Positions 1 to 6,914 of a stretch of DNA of 12,162 bases are shown piece after piece. Position 1 is the first letter of the stretch; each line of letters opens with the position of its first letter. A model generated the notes under the pieces. The model had not been told where the DNA came from, did not search any database, and saw nothing but the letters and a program-made list of their open reading frames with translations. The stretch is from JBLIDK01 sp047632595 (GTDB lineage: Bacteria > Bacteroidota > Bacteroidia > Sphingobacteriales > Sphingobacteriaceae). The translations under genes were made by a program, and so were the position numbers. The stretch lies in the NCBI GenBank assembly GCA_047632595.1, contig JBLIDK010000054.1:1-12162 (forward strand), in the 5' to 3' direction.

Positions 1-1169
1 AACTCACCATCTCCAACTTTGCATAAAATCAAGTAGGTATTTGGAAACATCCTTAAGGTTGAAATAGTTGTAGTTGTAACTGGGTCAGAAATCTGCCATC
101 CAATCAAATTTATGGTGTCTTTCGAGTCGTTATAAAGCTCAATGTATTCTACCTCGGGTAAATCAACACTCGGACTAGGATCAGCCATTATTTCAGTAAT
201 AATTACATTTCCTTTTGAATAGAGTTGAGGTCTGTCAAATTCAAAAACATGCTCTATTTCGCTGCTAATATTTCCTTTAAAATCCTTCAATGAGTTAATA
301 TTTAAAGTGTTTAGCCCATCTATTAACAATAGGTTGTCAAAAACAAGTTCGAAATCGGTCCCATTAAAATTCTGAACTCTTGTTGCAAATGAATTTTGTG
401 AGTTTAAACTGTAGTTTGATAAATTGTGGGTGTTCAGAGTATTCAATTTCTCATTTGCCTGGATTAACAAGGTAGAATCGTTAATTAAGGACACGGCTTT
501 TAATAGTGGTGGAATGCTATCTGGAATTTCCACAATGTTGATGTTGTCAAAACTAAATAAGTCACTTCTTGAGACTGTGTACTTTGCCAAAAATCCAAAA
601 AATGCACCGATTTTAATTTCGTTGTCTGAAACTGAATCTTCTATAAGGTAATTTTGATTAAAGGAAGTGTCAGAGAATAAATTCCATAAACCACTTGTAT
701 GACGAATAACCTTTATATTAAAATGATTTTCGTCATTAGAGACTGTGCTTGTTCTTCCCGAAATTATTTTAGATGAAGAACCATTTTTTAATCTATATAA
801 ATCAATTCCATCCTCACTTCCCGACTTACCAATTCTTAAAAAGTAACCGTTTTGTGCTTTTGTTAAATCTGAAGAATCTGAAATCAAAAAAACTTCCAAA
901 CGGTTAGAAGATGATGGGCTGAATGCCATATGAACATCAAAGGACCAAATGCAGCTTGTGGCTAACTTGCTTGCAGTACTAATAGAAACACTAGAACTGC
1001 TGCTATTCTTTAGAGTTTGTAATTGAAATGAATCGTTTATTGTCCAATAAGTTGAATCAGCCATCCATAGTGGAGAAGATTGATAATCTCCATCATTAAA
1101 GTCATCTTTAACTTGAGAAAAGCTGAGATGAGACATTAACAAGAATAAAAGGAATATGGACGTTTTCAC
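1..1169 (-). CDS. Secreted lamin-tail-domain protein, N-terminal 389 residues (C-terminus beyond window)
   Basis: The minus-strand frame is open from a GTG at 1167-1169 to the window edge. I chose this start because it gives a clean signal peptide, MKTSIFLLFLL...SFSQ (residues 1-19), of the kind common in Bacteroidetes; the next in-frame ATG (residue 12) would cut that signal in half. Residues about 20-215 are a beta-rich, Ser/Asp-rich region resembling a lectin/jelly-roll fold, with no motif I can name. Residues about 219-312 look like an SbsA-type Ig-like domain (PPLLKAVSLINDSTLLIQA ... LSNYSL). From about residue 321 a lamin-tail domain begins: VIITEIMADPSP, then EYIELYN and LIGWQISDP, continuing past the edge. 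Such proteins are exported and often end in a sorting domain, which cannot be seen here. The role is unknown; a cell-surface or extracellular structural or adhesive function is inferred. It is divergent from the polysaccharide genes and may not belong to them. Confidence 0.85.
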   Translation of the reverse strand, partial: MKTSIFLLFLLMSHLSFSQVKDDFNDGDYQSSPLWMADSTYWTINDSFQLQTLKNSSSSSVSISTASKLATSCIWSFDVHMAFSPSSSNRLEVFLISDSSDLTKAQNGYFLRIGKSGSEDGIDLYRLKNGSSSKIISGRTSTVSNDENHFNIKVIRHTSGLWNLFSDTSFNQNYLIEDSVSDNEIKIGAFFGFLAKYTVSRSDLFSFDNINIVEIPDSIPPLLKAVSLINDSTLLIQANEKLNTLNTHNLSNYSLNSQNSFATRVQNFNGTDFELVFDNLLLIDGLNTLNINSLKDFKGNISSEIEHVFEFDRPQLYSKGNVIITEIMADPSPSVDLPEVEYIELYNDSKDTINLIGWQISDPVTTTTISTLRMFPNTYLILCKVGDGE

Positions 1170-1182
1170 ACTGCTAATTTGC

Positions 1183-1276
1183 GAATTGAAATAAGCATGG
1201 CTGCCCACGAATTGGAATAATATATTCCCTGTTGGAATAGTTGAAATTTAAAGCTTGGGTAATGAATTGAAATAAG
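1183..1276. repeat. Two copies of a 13-bp direct repeat in a divergent intergenic region
   Basis: GAATTGAAATAAG occurs at 1183-1195 and again, identical, at 1264-1276. A degenerate third copy, GAATTGGAATAAT, lies at 1209-1221. The outer copies sit 13 bp and 18 bp from the start codons of the divergent genes at 1169 and 1295, a position expected of regulator binding sites. The repeat is seen directly; the regulatory role is inference, and short AT-rich matches can arise by chance. Confidence 0.45.
1214..1228. promoter_or_regulatory. Small inverted repeat, possible operator
   Basis: GGAATA-ATA-TATTCC is a perfect 6-bp dyad with a 3-bp centre, located midway between the two divergent start codons. 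A further GGAATA half-site follows at 1234-1239. It is not followed by a T-run, so it is not a terminator. A dimeric regulator site is possible but unproven. Confidence 0.3.
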
Positions 1277-1282
1277 AATCCC

Positions 1283-1290
1283 TACCTTTG
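1283..1290 (+). promoter_or_regulatory. Possible Bacteroidetes -7 box (TACCTTTG)
   Basis: TACCTTTG matches the TAnnTTTG -7 element of Bacteroidetes and ends 4 bp before the ATG at 1295. The nearest upstream TTG triplets (1255-1257, 1267-1269) are 25 and 13 bp away, outside the usual spacing. Transcription from it would give an almost leaderless message, or the true start may be the second ATG at 1310. Weak evidence. Confidence 0.3.
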
Positions 1291-1294
1291 GTTT

Positions 1295-1753
1295 ATGTCT
1301 GCAACCCCTATGTACAAAGAGGTAGAAAACTCTAAGGCTTATATCTTTTTCTTTTTTACAGCAATAGTTTTGTGTTGTTTAAGCATTCTTCCTGTTGCTG
1401 CATTTAGAATTTACAGCTGGACAACCTACATAATTCCAGTTAGTGTTTTTCTTGGCACCTTTTTATATGCAGGAATTTGTCGCCCAAACTATTTTAACAT
1501 ATTAATGATTGAGAGTCGCCTTGAGTTAATGATTAGTTTCACCCAAGAGGATAAAATTATAATCCACTCTGAAGGTTTTGAAGGATACAAAATAACCAGT
1601 AAGATGTGGGGATTGATGCATAAATTGGAACTATACAAACAAAGTAAGTATGGCATAATGAAAACACAGCCTTTTTATATTAGTCTGTTAACCAAAGAAA
1701 AAAGGCAGAATCTAGTGTTAATGCTCGAATATTTTAAGAAAATCAGCAAATAA
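1295..1753 (+). CDS. Small two-helix membrane protein of unknown function
   Basis: This is a 152-residue protein that I do not recognise as a named family. Residues about 15-37 and 42-60 are hydrophobic and form a likely helical hairpin. The remaining 90 residues are soluble, with a beta-rich stretch around 68-100 and a basic amphipathic C-terminal helix (about 133-152). This architecture resembles small proteins with a membrane hairpin and a cytoplasmic PH-like domain, but that is an impression of form and not a family match. The ATG at 1295 opens the frame; a second ATG five codons later is also possible. The gene lies 112 bp upstream of the amidotransferase gene and is divergent from the lamin-tail gene. 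No catalytic motif is visible. Codon and base use look like the neighbours, which supports a real gene. Confidence 0.65.
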   Translation: MSATPMYKEVENSKAYIFFFFTAIVLCCLSILPVAAFRIYSWTTYIIPVSVFLGTFLYAGICRPNYFNILMIESRLELMISFTQEDKIIIHSEGFEGYKITSKMWGLMHKLELYKQSKYGIMKTQPFYISLLTKEKRQNLVLMLEYFKKISK

Positions 1754-1851
1754 TTACAACTATTTACAAAAGGTTGCGTTTAAAATACAAAATGGCTCAT
1801 TCTATTTTTTTTTCGTGTGGTTTTTTACCTCAATTCCTATTTCTAAATACT

Positions 1852-1859
1852 TAAGTTTG
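1852..1859 (+). promoter_or_regulatory. Possible -7 box (TAAGTTTG) before the amidotransferase gene
   Basis: TAAGTTTG fits TAnnTTTG and ends 6 bp before the ATG at 1866. No TTG -33 element lies at the normal spacing upstream, so support is limited to one box and its position. If used, it would drive the amidotransferase-flippase pair with almost no leader. Confidence 0.35.
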
Positions 1860-1865
1860 TATTAA

Positions 1866-3500
1866 ATGCAAGCCATTTTTTACGGACATATTGACCTCAA
1901 AGCACCATGGAATTTTTCTTCATTGAATTCCAGCACTTCCGACAATTCTTTCAAATCATACATTGTAGATAATCAGTATTTTGCAATACGTTTGCAAGGT
2001 TGTATCTATAATTTAAATGACCTTTATAAGGAGTATGATGTAGAAACATTTGAAAAAGCATTGGGATTAATATGCACTACCGATATTAAAACGGCCATAA
2101 ATAAGCTAAATGGGGAGTTTAGGGGAGTGTATTATAACAAGCAAAGTAGAGAGTTAAGTGTTTTTACAGATCATTGTTCATTGTTGCCAATTTTTTGGAC
2201 AAAAAGAAACTCCAAGTTATATGTAGGTCATAGCACGCCAAAAATTTCGGAACAACTCATAAAGGAGAATGAAAAAATTGAGCTTTCGGAGCTAGGCGCA
2301 CATATGTTATTGGCATACGATTATCAAATTGGTAATAGTACATTAATAAATGGGTGTAATAAAGTTGGAGGCGGCACAAGTATTCATTTTAATGGCGAAA
2401 TTGAAAGTCAATCAACTTATTCTGATTTTAATGAAATTCCCCAAAATAGAAACTATTCATTAAATAGTTTAATTGAAGAATTTAATAACAAGTTTGAGCA
2501 AGCAGTTTTTAAAAGAGTTGAATTTGCCAGTAACCGTGAAATACAAAGTACTTTAAGTGGAGGTTTGGATAGCAGGGTGGTGACCTTTGTGGCTAAAAAC
2601 TTTACTAATAAGATTGTAGCCATTTGTTGCTCTCAAAGCGATTATTTGGACCATCAAATTTCAAAAGAAATTGCAACTGATTTGGGTATTGATTACTTTT
2701 TTGAACCATTAGATCGGGCAAATCATTTGTTTCAGCCAGAAAAAATAGCCGAGCTAAATGGCGGATTAACAAATTATAGTGCCGCAGCTCATTTTTATGA
2801 ATTGTTTGCTTCAATTGGAAAAAACAACGCTGATAGCACACTTACAGGAATATTTGGCGATGGACTATTGGGTTCTGGACTTCAAAACTTGGACGTTAAA
2901 GCAAACGCAAAGGCACAAGTTTCATTTTTGCCAAGTGCAATAGCTATAGAGAATGAAGTAGATAAAATCTCATCGAATTATAAAAGTCAAAATGCATTTT
3001 TACTACACTCAAGGCGATTTAATTTTACCACTAATGGGCATTATTTAGCTCAAGATTTAATACATCCTACTTCTCCATTTTGTGATCCTGAATTAATAAG
3101 ATTTACCCTTTCTATCCCTGAAAAGGAGTTGATAAATAATAAGTTTTATTTGAAATGGCTCAACACTTATCAGAAAGAAACAACAAACTATCTTTGGGAA
3201 AAGTACAATGCTAAGCCCAAAAGTGAATTTAATTTATTAGTAGGCAGAGCAAAGCGAAAACTGCTTAAAATTGCCAAAGGGAAGGATAGTTTTTCAATGT
3301 GCCCTGAGGAATATTGGTTTAGTACCAATGAAAACTTACAACAAACCTTAATAAATTACTGTAACAACGAAATGCATAGGCTAGAACCCTACCTGGAGTT
3401 AAAAACTAATTGCATGGAACTAATCAAAAGGAACAATTTCGAATCCATATCTAAAGTTGTAACCCTTTTAAGTGCCATGAAAGTGCAACACATAAACTAG
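1866..3500 (+). CDS. Asparagine-synthetase-family amidotransferase with a degenerate glutaminase domain
   Basis: This 544-residue protein has the two-part layout of class II asparagine synthetases. Residues 1-185 align by pattern with the glutaminase domain: GCIYNLNDL (45-53), LNGEF (81-85), TDHCSLLPIF (101-110). From about 200 on it is the ATP-pyrophosphatase synthetase domain, with the PP-loop SGGLDSR at 231-237 and GIFGDGLLG at 328-336. The synthetase site looks intact. The glutaminase site does not: the protein begins MQA, so the N-terminal nucleophilic Cys is absent, and the usual NGE glutamine-binding triplet reads QGC (44-46). It probably uses free ammonia, takes ammonia from a partner, or performs another adenylate-forming reaction. 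Relatives in polysaccharide loci amidate uronic acids; that role is inferred here. The gene ends directly against the flippase start (0 bp), indicating coupling. Length is close to the usual 550-650 residues, so this is not a truncation. Confidence 0.85.
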   Translation: MQAIFYGHIDLKAPWNFSSLNSSTSDNSFKSYIVDNQYFAIRLQGCIYNLNDLYKEYDVETFEKALGLICTTDIKTAINKLNGEFRGVYYNKQSRELSVFTDHCSLLPIFWTKRNSKLYVGHSTPKISEQLIKENEKIELSELGAHMLLAYDYQIGNSTLINGCNKVGGGTSIHFNGEIESQSTYSDFNEIPQNRNYSLNSLIEEFNNKFEQAVFKRVEFASNREIQSTLSGGLDSRVVTFVAKNFTNKIVAICCSQSDYLDHQISKEIATDLGIDYFFEPLDRANHLFQPEKIAELNGGLTNYSAAAHFYELFASIGKNNADSTLTGIFGDGLLGSGLQNLDVKANAKAQVSFLPSAIAIENEVDKISSNYKSQNAFLLHSRRFNFTTNGHYLAQDLIHPTSPFCDPELIRFTLSIPEKELINNKFYLKWLNTYQKETTNYLWEKYNAKPKSEFNLLVGRAKRKLLKIAKGKDSFSMCPEEYWFSTNENLQQTLINYCNNEMHRLEPYLELKTNCMELIKRNNFESISKVVTLLSAMKVQHIN

Positions 3501-4748
3501 GTGATAAGTAGCTGGAAAAATACCGTCAAAGACTTTAATAGTAAAGCTGGCTTTCATCTTTTAGGGAGTTCCTTTCTAGGTAAGATTGCCCGTTTTTTGT
3601 TATCCTTAGCGGTTATTAAAATTCTGCCACCGGAAACCTTTGGACAACTGAGTTATGCACTCTCCATTTTAGCATTTATTGCCCCTTTTAATGGATTTGG
3701 TCTGCAACATAGCCTAGTTCGTTTTGGTGCAATTGCAAAAAACGATTTGGAAAAAAGTGCAATTAATCAAGCAATTCTAAACAGAGGATTATTGGCAGCT
3801 ATTTGTTCATCAATCGCCTTATTTTTACTGGCTTCATTAGTATCATTTAATTTGCCAGGTTCCACAAAGATGCTTCAAATTTTAAGCTTTCAGTTGGTTG
3901 GTCTTTTTGTCTTAGAATTTGTAAACGGACAACTATTACTAGATAAAAAAAATAAGAAATATGCCAGTTTAAACTTAGTGTACAATTTGGTATTGCTCCT
4001 ATTTGGGGTCATTTTTACCTATTTTTTGAACGAAATAGGCTATTTAGTAGTATTACTAGTTGTTCCATTGGTTGTTTATGCTCCTTTTATTAGTTGGAAA
4101 GGTTTGTTTAAAAGAGTAAAAGCATCAAATAAAAATGAATGGTTCAAATATGGAATTTATACAGGATTTGCAGCTTTGGCTTCTCAATTGTTATTCTCAA
4201 TTGACACTATTTTAATTGGTAACATATTGAAGGATCCAATTCAAATTGCCTTGTATAGAACAGGGTCAATTTTACCTTTAAATTTGCTATTTATTCCGGT
4301 TACTTTTATGAAAGCAGATTACGTTTTATTGGCAAATAACTATAAAGACAAAAGCTATTTAGTTAATTATTTGAAGAAGTATTATAGCATTTTTGTTCCA
4401 TTGACAATTGGCATTACGGGAACAGGATTATTCTTTTCAGAAGAAATAATTTCGTTGATATTTGGTGAAACATATAAACTTTCGGCACCTATTTTTAGTG
4501 TATTACTAGTTGGGGTTATGGGTGCTTATCTATTAAGGGCGCCATTTGGAGGGTTGTTAGCAGCAATAGGGAGAACTAATTACAACGCAATAACTGCAGT
4601 AACCGTTTTAGTACTAAACATTGGGTTTAACTATCTTTTTATTCCTAAATATGGAATAATGGCAGCCTCCATTGCAACTGCATCACTTTTATGGCTAAGT
4701 GGGATTATGGGAATGTTCTTTTTCTTTTATCTTTATCGGAAATCTTAA
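3501..4748 (+). CDS. Oligosaccharide flippase (Wzx/MATE-like polysaccharide exporter)
   Basis: This 415-residue polytopic inner-membrane protein has about 12 hydrophobic segments. It belongs to the polysaccharide-synthesis transporter group of the MOP superfamily, which moves undecaprenyl-linked repeat units to the periplasm. Supporting features are the N-terminal pattern IARFLLSLAVIK followed by FGQLSYALSI (47-56), the central SIDTILIGNIL (233-243), and the C-terminal signature GRTNYNAI ... NIGFNYLFIPKYGIMAA (357-389). The start is a GTG at 3501, directly after the TAG of the previous gene, so translation is probably coupled. Its length is typical for Wzx proteins. Its stop at 4746-4748 overlaps the stop of the convergent MscS remnant, with no room for a dedicated terminator. 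The substrate cannot be read from the sequence; it is presumably the sugar unit built by the neighbouring genes. A teichoic- or lipid-sugar exporter is the main alternative. Confidence 0.88.
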   Translation: MISSWKNTVKDFNSKAGFHLLGSSFLGKIARFLLSLAVIKILPPETFGQLSYALSILAFIAPFNGFGLQHSLVRFGAIAKNDLEKSAINQAILNRGLLAAICSSIALFLLASLVSFNLPGSTKMLQILSFQLVGLFVLEFVNGQLLLDKKNKKYASLNLVYNLVLLLFGVIFTYFLNEIGYLVVLLVVPLVVYAPFISWKGLFKRVKASNKNEWFKYGIYTGFAALASQLLFSIDTILIGNILKDPIQIALYRTGSILPLNLLFIPVTFMKADYVLLANNYKDKSYLVNYLKKYYSIFVPLTIGITGTGLFFSEEIISLIFGETYKLSAPIFSVLLVGVMGAYLLRAPFGGLLAAIGRTNYNAITAVTVLVLNIGFNYLFIPKYGIMAASIATASLLWLSGIMGMFFFFYLYRKS

Positions 4749-5023
4749 TCCTTATCAATTTTTACCTTAAATGAATGGCTAACATAGGTTGGCGGCAAGT
4801 ATTGCGCTAGCAAAGCCATGGTGTTACCGTCACCAGCTGCTTTGTAGTGTGGTGATAGAATTTCTAAACCAGCTTCGTTAAATGCATCTTAAATATTGCT
4901 ATGAAGTTCTGAAATGATTTGTGCAGTAAGTTCAGGCACATCGTAGCCAATGGTTACGGTTGAATGAATTATTAGCCCTAATTCTTTTGCACTTGAAGTA
5001 TAGTTTATTGTACTGCCATTCAA
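4745..5023 (-). pseudogene. Remnant of the C-terminal domain of an MscS-type mechanosensitive channel
   Basis: Read on the minus strand from about 5023, one frame gives LNGSTINYTSSAKELGL then STVTIGYDVP, which is the start of the cytoplasmic domain of MscS-family channels. It jumps directly to ELTAQIISELHSNI, then a TAA (4889-4891), then in the same frame DAFNEAGLEILSPHYKAAGD and on to a normal stop at 4745. Intact relatives have roughly 40 residues between the VP and the ISELH segment (including a FVLQTSLxDFYV-like strand) and a Gln where the TAA stands. So there is one internal deletion, one nonsense mutation (CAA to TAA), and loss of the whole membrane part. The remnant is not functional as a channel. 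Family recognition is from memory of MscS proteins, but the agreement extends over three separate blocks. Confidence 0.8.
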
Positions 5024-5261
5024 AAGTTTCAGTAATTCCATATCTAAATACTGCATCTTCACCAATAGTGGTGATTTTGTTTGTTGGGTTAGAAGAGTTG
5101 GGATTAAGATCAATACCAGATTGAACTTGAAAAACCCCTTGTCCTAGGGCAAAACCACCAATTGCTTGTCCTGGGTGACCAGTTCTTATTGATTCTCCAT
5201 ATTGAGCGTTTGCATTCATTCCTATAGAAATTAGTGCAAATAAGCCTAATAATACTTTCAA
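5021..5261 (-). pseudogene. N-terminal fragment of an outer-membrane 'transporter' (MetA-degradation-like beta-barrel)
   Basis: From a TTG at 5259-5261 the minus strand encodes a signal peptide, KVLLGLFALISI...NANAQ (to about residue 20). It continues SIRTGHPGQAIGGFALGQGV and VQSGIDLNPN, then VFRYGITETFE, where similarity ends near 5021. This is the beginning of a Bacteroidetes outer-membrane barrel family usually about 250-300 residues long, annotated as 'transporter' (PF13557-like). The expected barrel strands after 'GITETFE' are missing. The frame runs on through unrelated DNA, which in another frame is the MscS remnant, and stops at 4932. No ATG is available in frame before an upstream stop, so the original start may also be lost. 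The deletion joining two genes is inferred from the sharp change of family at about 5015-5030. Confidence 0.72.
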
Positions 5262-5294
5262 ATTTACAATTACTACTAATTATTCCTTTTGGTT

Positions 5295-6914
5295 TTAATT
5301 TTTCTCCAAAAGTCTATTAAATTTTCGTTTTATCTGTATTAGAATAAACAACAAATTTATTGTTTGTTTTTTGGCGTCAAAATAAAAGCCTTTTTCTGAT
5401 TTAGATATTGTGTGAATTCCTTTGTTAAACAACCAAGAAGATGAAGCAGATATACGCTTCACGACTTCTTCTTCAAATTCAAATTCACTAAGTTTATTTA
5501 TCTTATTTATTACCACTTGTTCACCATAAGTTTTAGAGCAACTTTGCGCAGGTCGGTACCAGTTATTTTCGTGGTAAAACGGAGTACCTGCAGGTCGAGA
5601 ATTTTTGACATTTGTTTTAATTGGATTTAAAGGGTGGGGTTTGAATTCACCGAATAACGAATCGCTAAAAAACAGGTATAAATTGGTGTTTGAAGGGTTT
5701 TCATGTTTCCCGCAAAAGAGAAACCATTTGTTGTTGTACTTAATTAATGTAGGGTCAGTTGCCGCAAAGTCATTAATTAAGTCGTGTTGATGAACCAAAA
5801 CATTGTTCCATTTAAATAGGCTTACTTTTTTTTCATTAAAAGTTTCTGGAACAACATACCAATTACCGTTTTCTTTAAAACTGTAAGGGTAGCTAACGTG
5901 GGTTGGGAAAGAGATGTCTGAATTTCGATGAAGTAAGCCAGCATCTTCAGTGAGATAATCAAAATTTTCACAAATTAAATCACCATCTAATTCAAATGGA
6001 TCGGCCAAATAGCCTAGGTTTTTGTTTGTTGGTTGCCATTCAATACCTGTAATTTCTTCTTCCAAAATAGAATGAATTGGTTTAGAAACATGTCCAATAG
6101 TCCATTCTTCCATAAAAATCAAATCTTTTACGTGCAATTTAATGCGATTAAAACTTACAATAAAAAGAAAAAATAGTAGGTGTATATTTGTTGGCGCTTT
6201 ATAGATTTTCCCTTTTGTCTCTGGGACTCTTGCATTTAAATCCTGGCCAAGAATTACTTTTTGAACACATCTTTTCACCCAAACTGCAGAAGAATAATAG
6301 AGTGTGTTTATTTGTTCTGCATAAGAATGTGAAACCGTTTTAAAAATTCCTTTTTCTAAGATTTGTCCACCATCTAATTTGGAGTTTAAACGTTGAAGAA
6401 TTGCTCCGGTGGTTGGTTTACCTTTATAGATCTCCCAAAAACCTGCTGGACCACCTCTAAAAACTTTAGGGTTGCCATGATGATAGGACCAAATGCCATG
6501 CTTTGCACAATTTAGCACTTCACCTTCAAGTATTCCAAATCCAAAACGAAGCATTAAATCGAGTTTAGCTTCTTTTATTAAATGAAGATCGTCTTCAATA
6601 ACTTTCTGTCGGTTATTTTCTGATAGGGTAGTTCGAACATGGATTTGTTTTGAGAATTCAAAAATGTCTTCACATTCAACCATATCTCTTGCTTCAGGCT
6701 TAAATAAAAATCGCTCAAAGACTTTAAAGAATAATTTAGAAACGGCATACCCTGAAATTTTTGCAAGCCAATTCTTACTAGAATTAGATTCAACTGGTAA
6801 AATCAATAGATTAATTTCAACCTCTGGAAGCTTTTTAAGTTCATCTAGGACTTCTCGTTGCCAACTTTGCAGCAAACGTGTATTTGCAAGAACACCTACC
6901 TTAATTTTATGCAT
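5295..6914 (-). CDS. Formyltransferase-like protein fused to a GINT1-N-like beta-propeller domain
   Basis: The protein has 539 residues and two modules. Residues 1 to about 240 follow the formyltransferase Rossmann pattern: KVGVLANTRLLQSWQ at the start, LDLMLRFGFGIL (118-129), then GIWSYHHGNPKVFRGGPAGF (140-159), GKPTTGAIL (165-173) and KLDGGQIL (179-186). In the classical N-H-D catalytic triad the Asn position is Ser143, while His145 and Asp181 remain. Residues about 265-520 contain repeated blade-like units: GYLADPFELDG (301-311), NWYVVPE (351-357), ATDPTLIKYNNKWFLF (385-400) and NWYRPAQ (451-457). They resemble the five-bladed propeller found in plant glucosamine inositolphosphorylceramide transferase 1 (GINT1 N-terminal domain) and GH43-like folds. 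It overlaps the GT4 gene by 8 bp (ATGCATAA), so it is the last gene of that operon. Modification of an amino-sugar residue or sugar transfer is inferred; no substrate is certain. Confidence 0.72.
   Translation of the reverse strand: MHKIKVGVLANTRLLQSWQREVLDELKKLPEVEINLLILPVESNSSKNWLAKISGYAVSKLFFKVFERFLFKPEARDMVECEDIFEFSKQIHVRTTLSENNRQKVIEDDLHLIKEAKLDLMLRFGFGILEGEVLNCAKHGIWSYHHGNPKVFRGGPAGFWEIYKGKPTTGAILQRLNSKLDGGQILEKGIFKTVSHSYAEQINTLYYSSAVWVKRCVQKVILGQDLNARVPETKGKIYKAPTNIHLLFFLFIVSFNRIKLHVKDLIFMEEWTIGHVSKPIHSILEEEITGIEWQPTNKNLGYLADPFELDGDLICENFDYLTEDAGLLHRNSDISFPTHVSYPYSFKENGNWYVVPETFNEKKVSLFKWNNVLVHQHDLINDFAATDPTLIKYNNKWFLFCGKHENPSNTNLYLFFSDSLFGEFKPHPLNPIKTNVKNSRPAGTPFYHENNWYRPAQSCSKTYGEQVVINKINKLSEFEFEEEVVKRISASSSWLFNKGIHTISKSEKGFYFDAKKQTINLLFILIQIKRKFNRLLEKN

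Noticed and set aside
424..651. A 75-codon plus-strand frame
   Set aside because: It lies antisense to the clearly coding lamin-tail gene, whose frame is open over 389 codons with recognisable domains.
1167..1211. Upstream GTG as start of the lamin-tail protein
   Set aside because: An in-frame GTG about 14 codons upstream exists, but it would place polar residues before the signal peptide; the GTG at 1167-1169 gives a normal signal sequence.
1791..1815. AATG-GCT-CATT followed by a T-run as a terminator of the small membrane-protein gene
   Set aside because: The stem is only 4 bp and AT-rich. The following T-run is suggestive, but the hairpin is too weak to call.
1866..3500. The Cys-less asparagine synthetase homolog as a lasso-peptide cyclase
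   Set aside because: Lasso cyclases also lack the Cys, but no precursor peptide, leader-binding protein or protease gene is nearby, and the neighbours are glycan genes.
4932..5261. A 109-codon minus-strand frame as an intact small outer-membrane protein
   Set aside because: Only the first two thirds match a known family. The rest is out-of-frame MscS sequence, and the frame lacks an ATG, so it is treated as a gene fragment.
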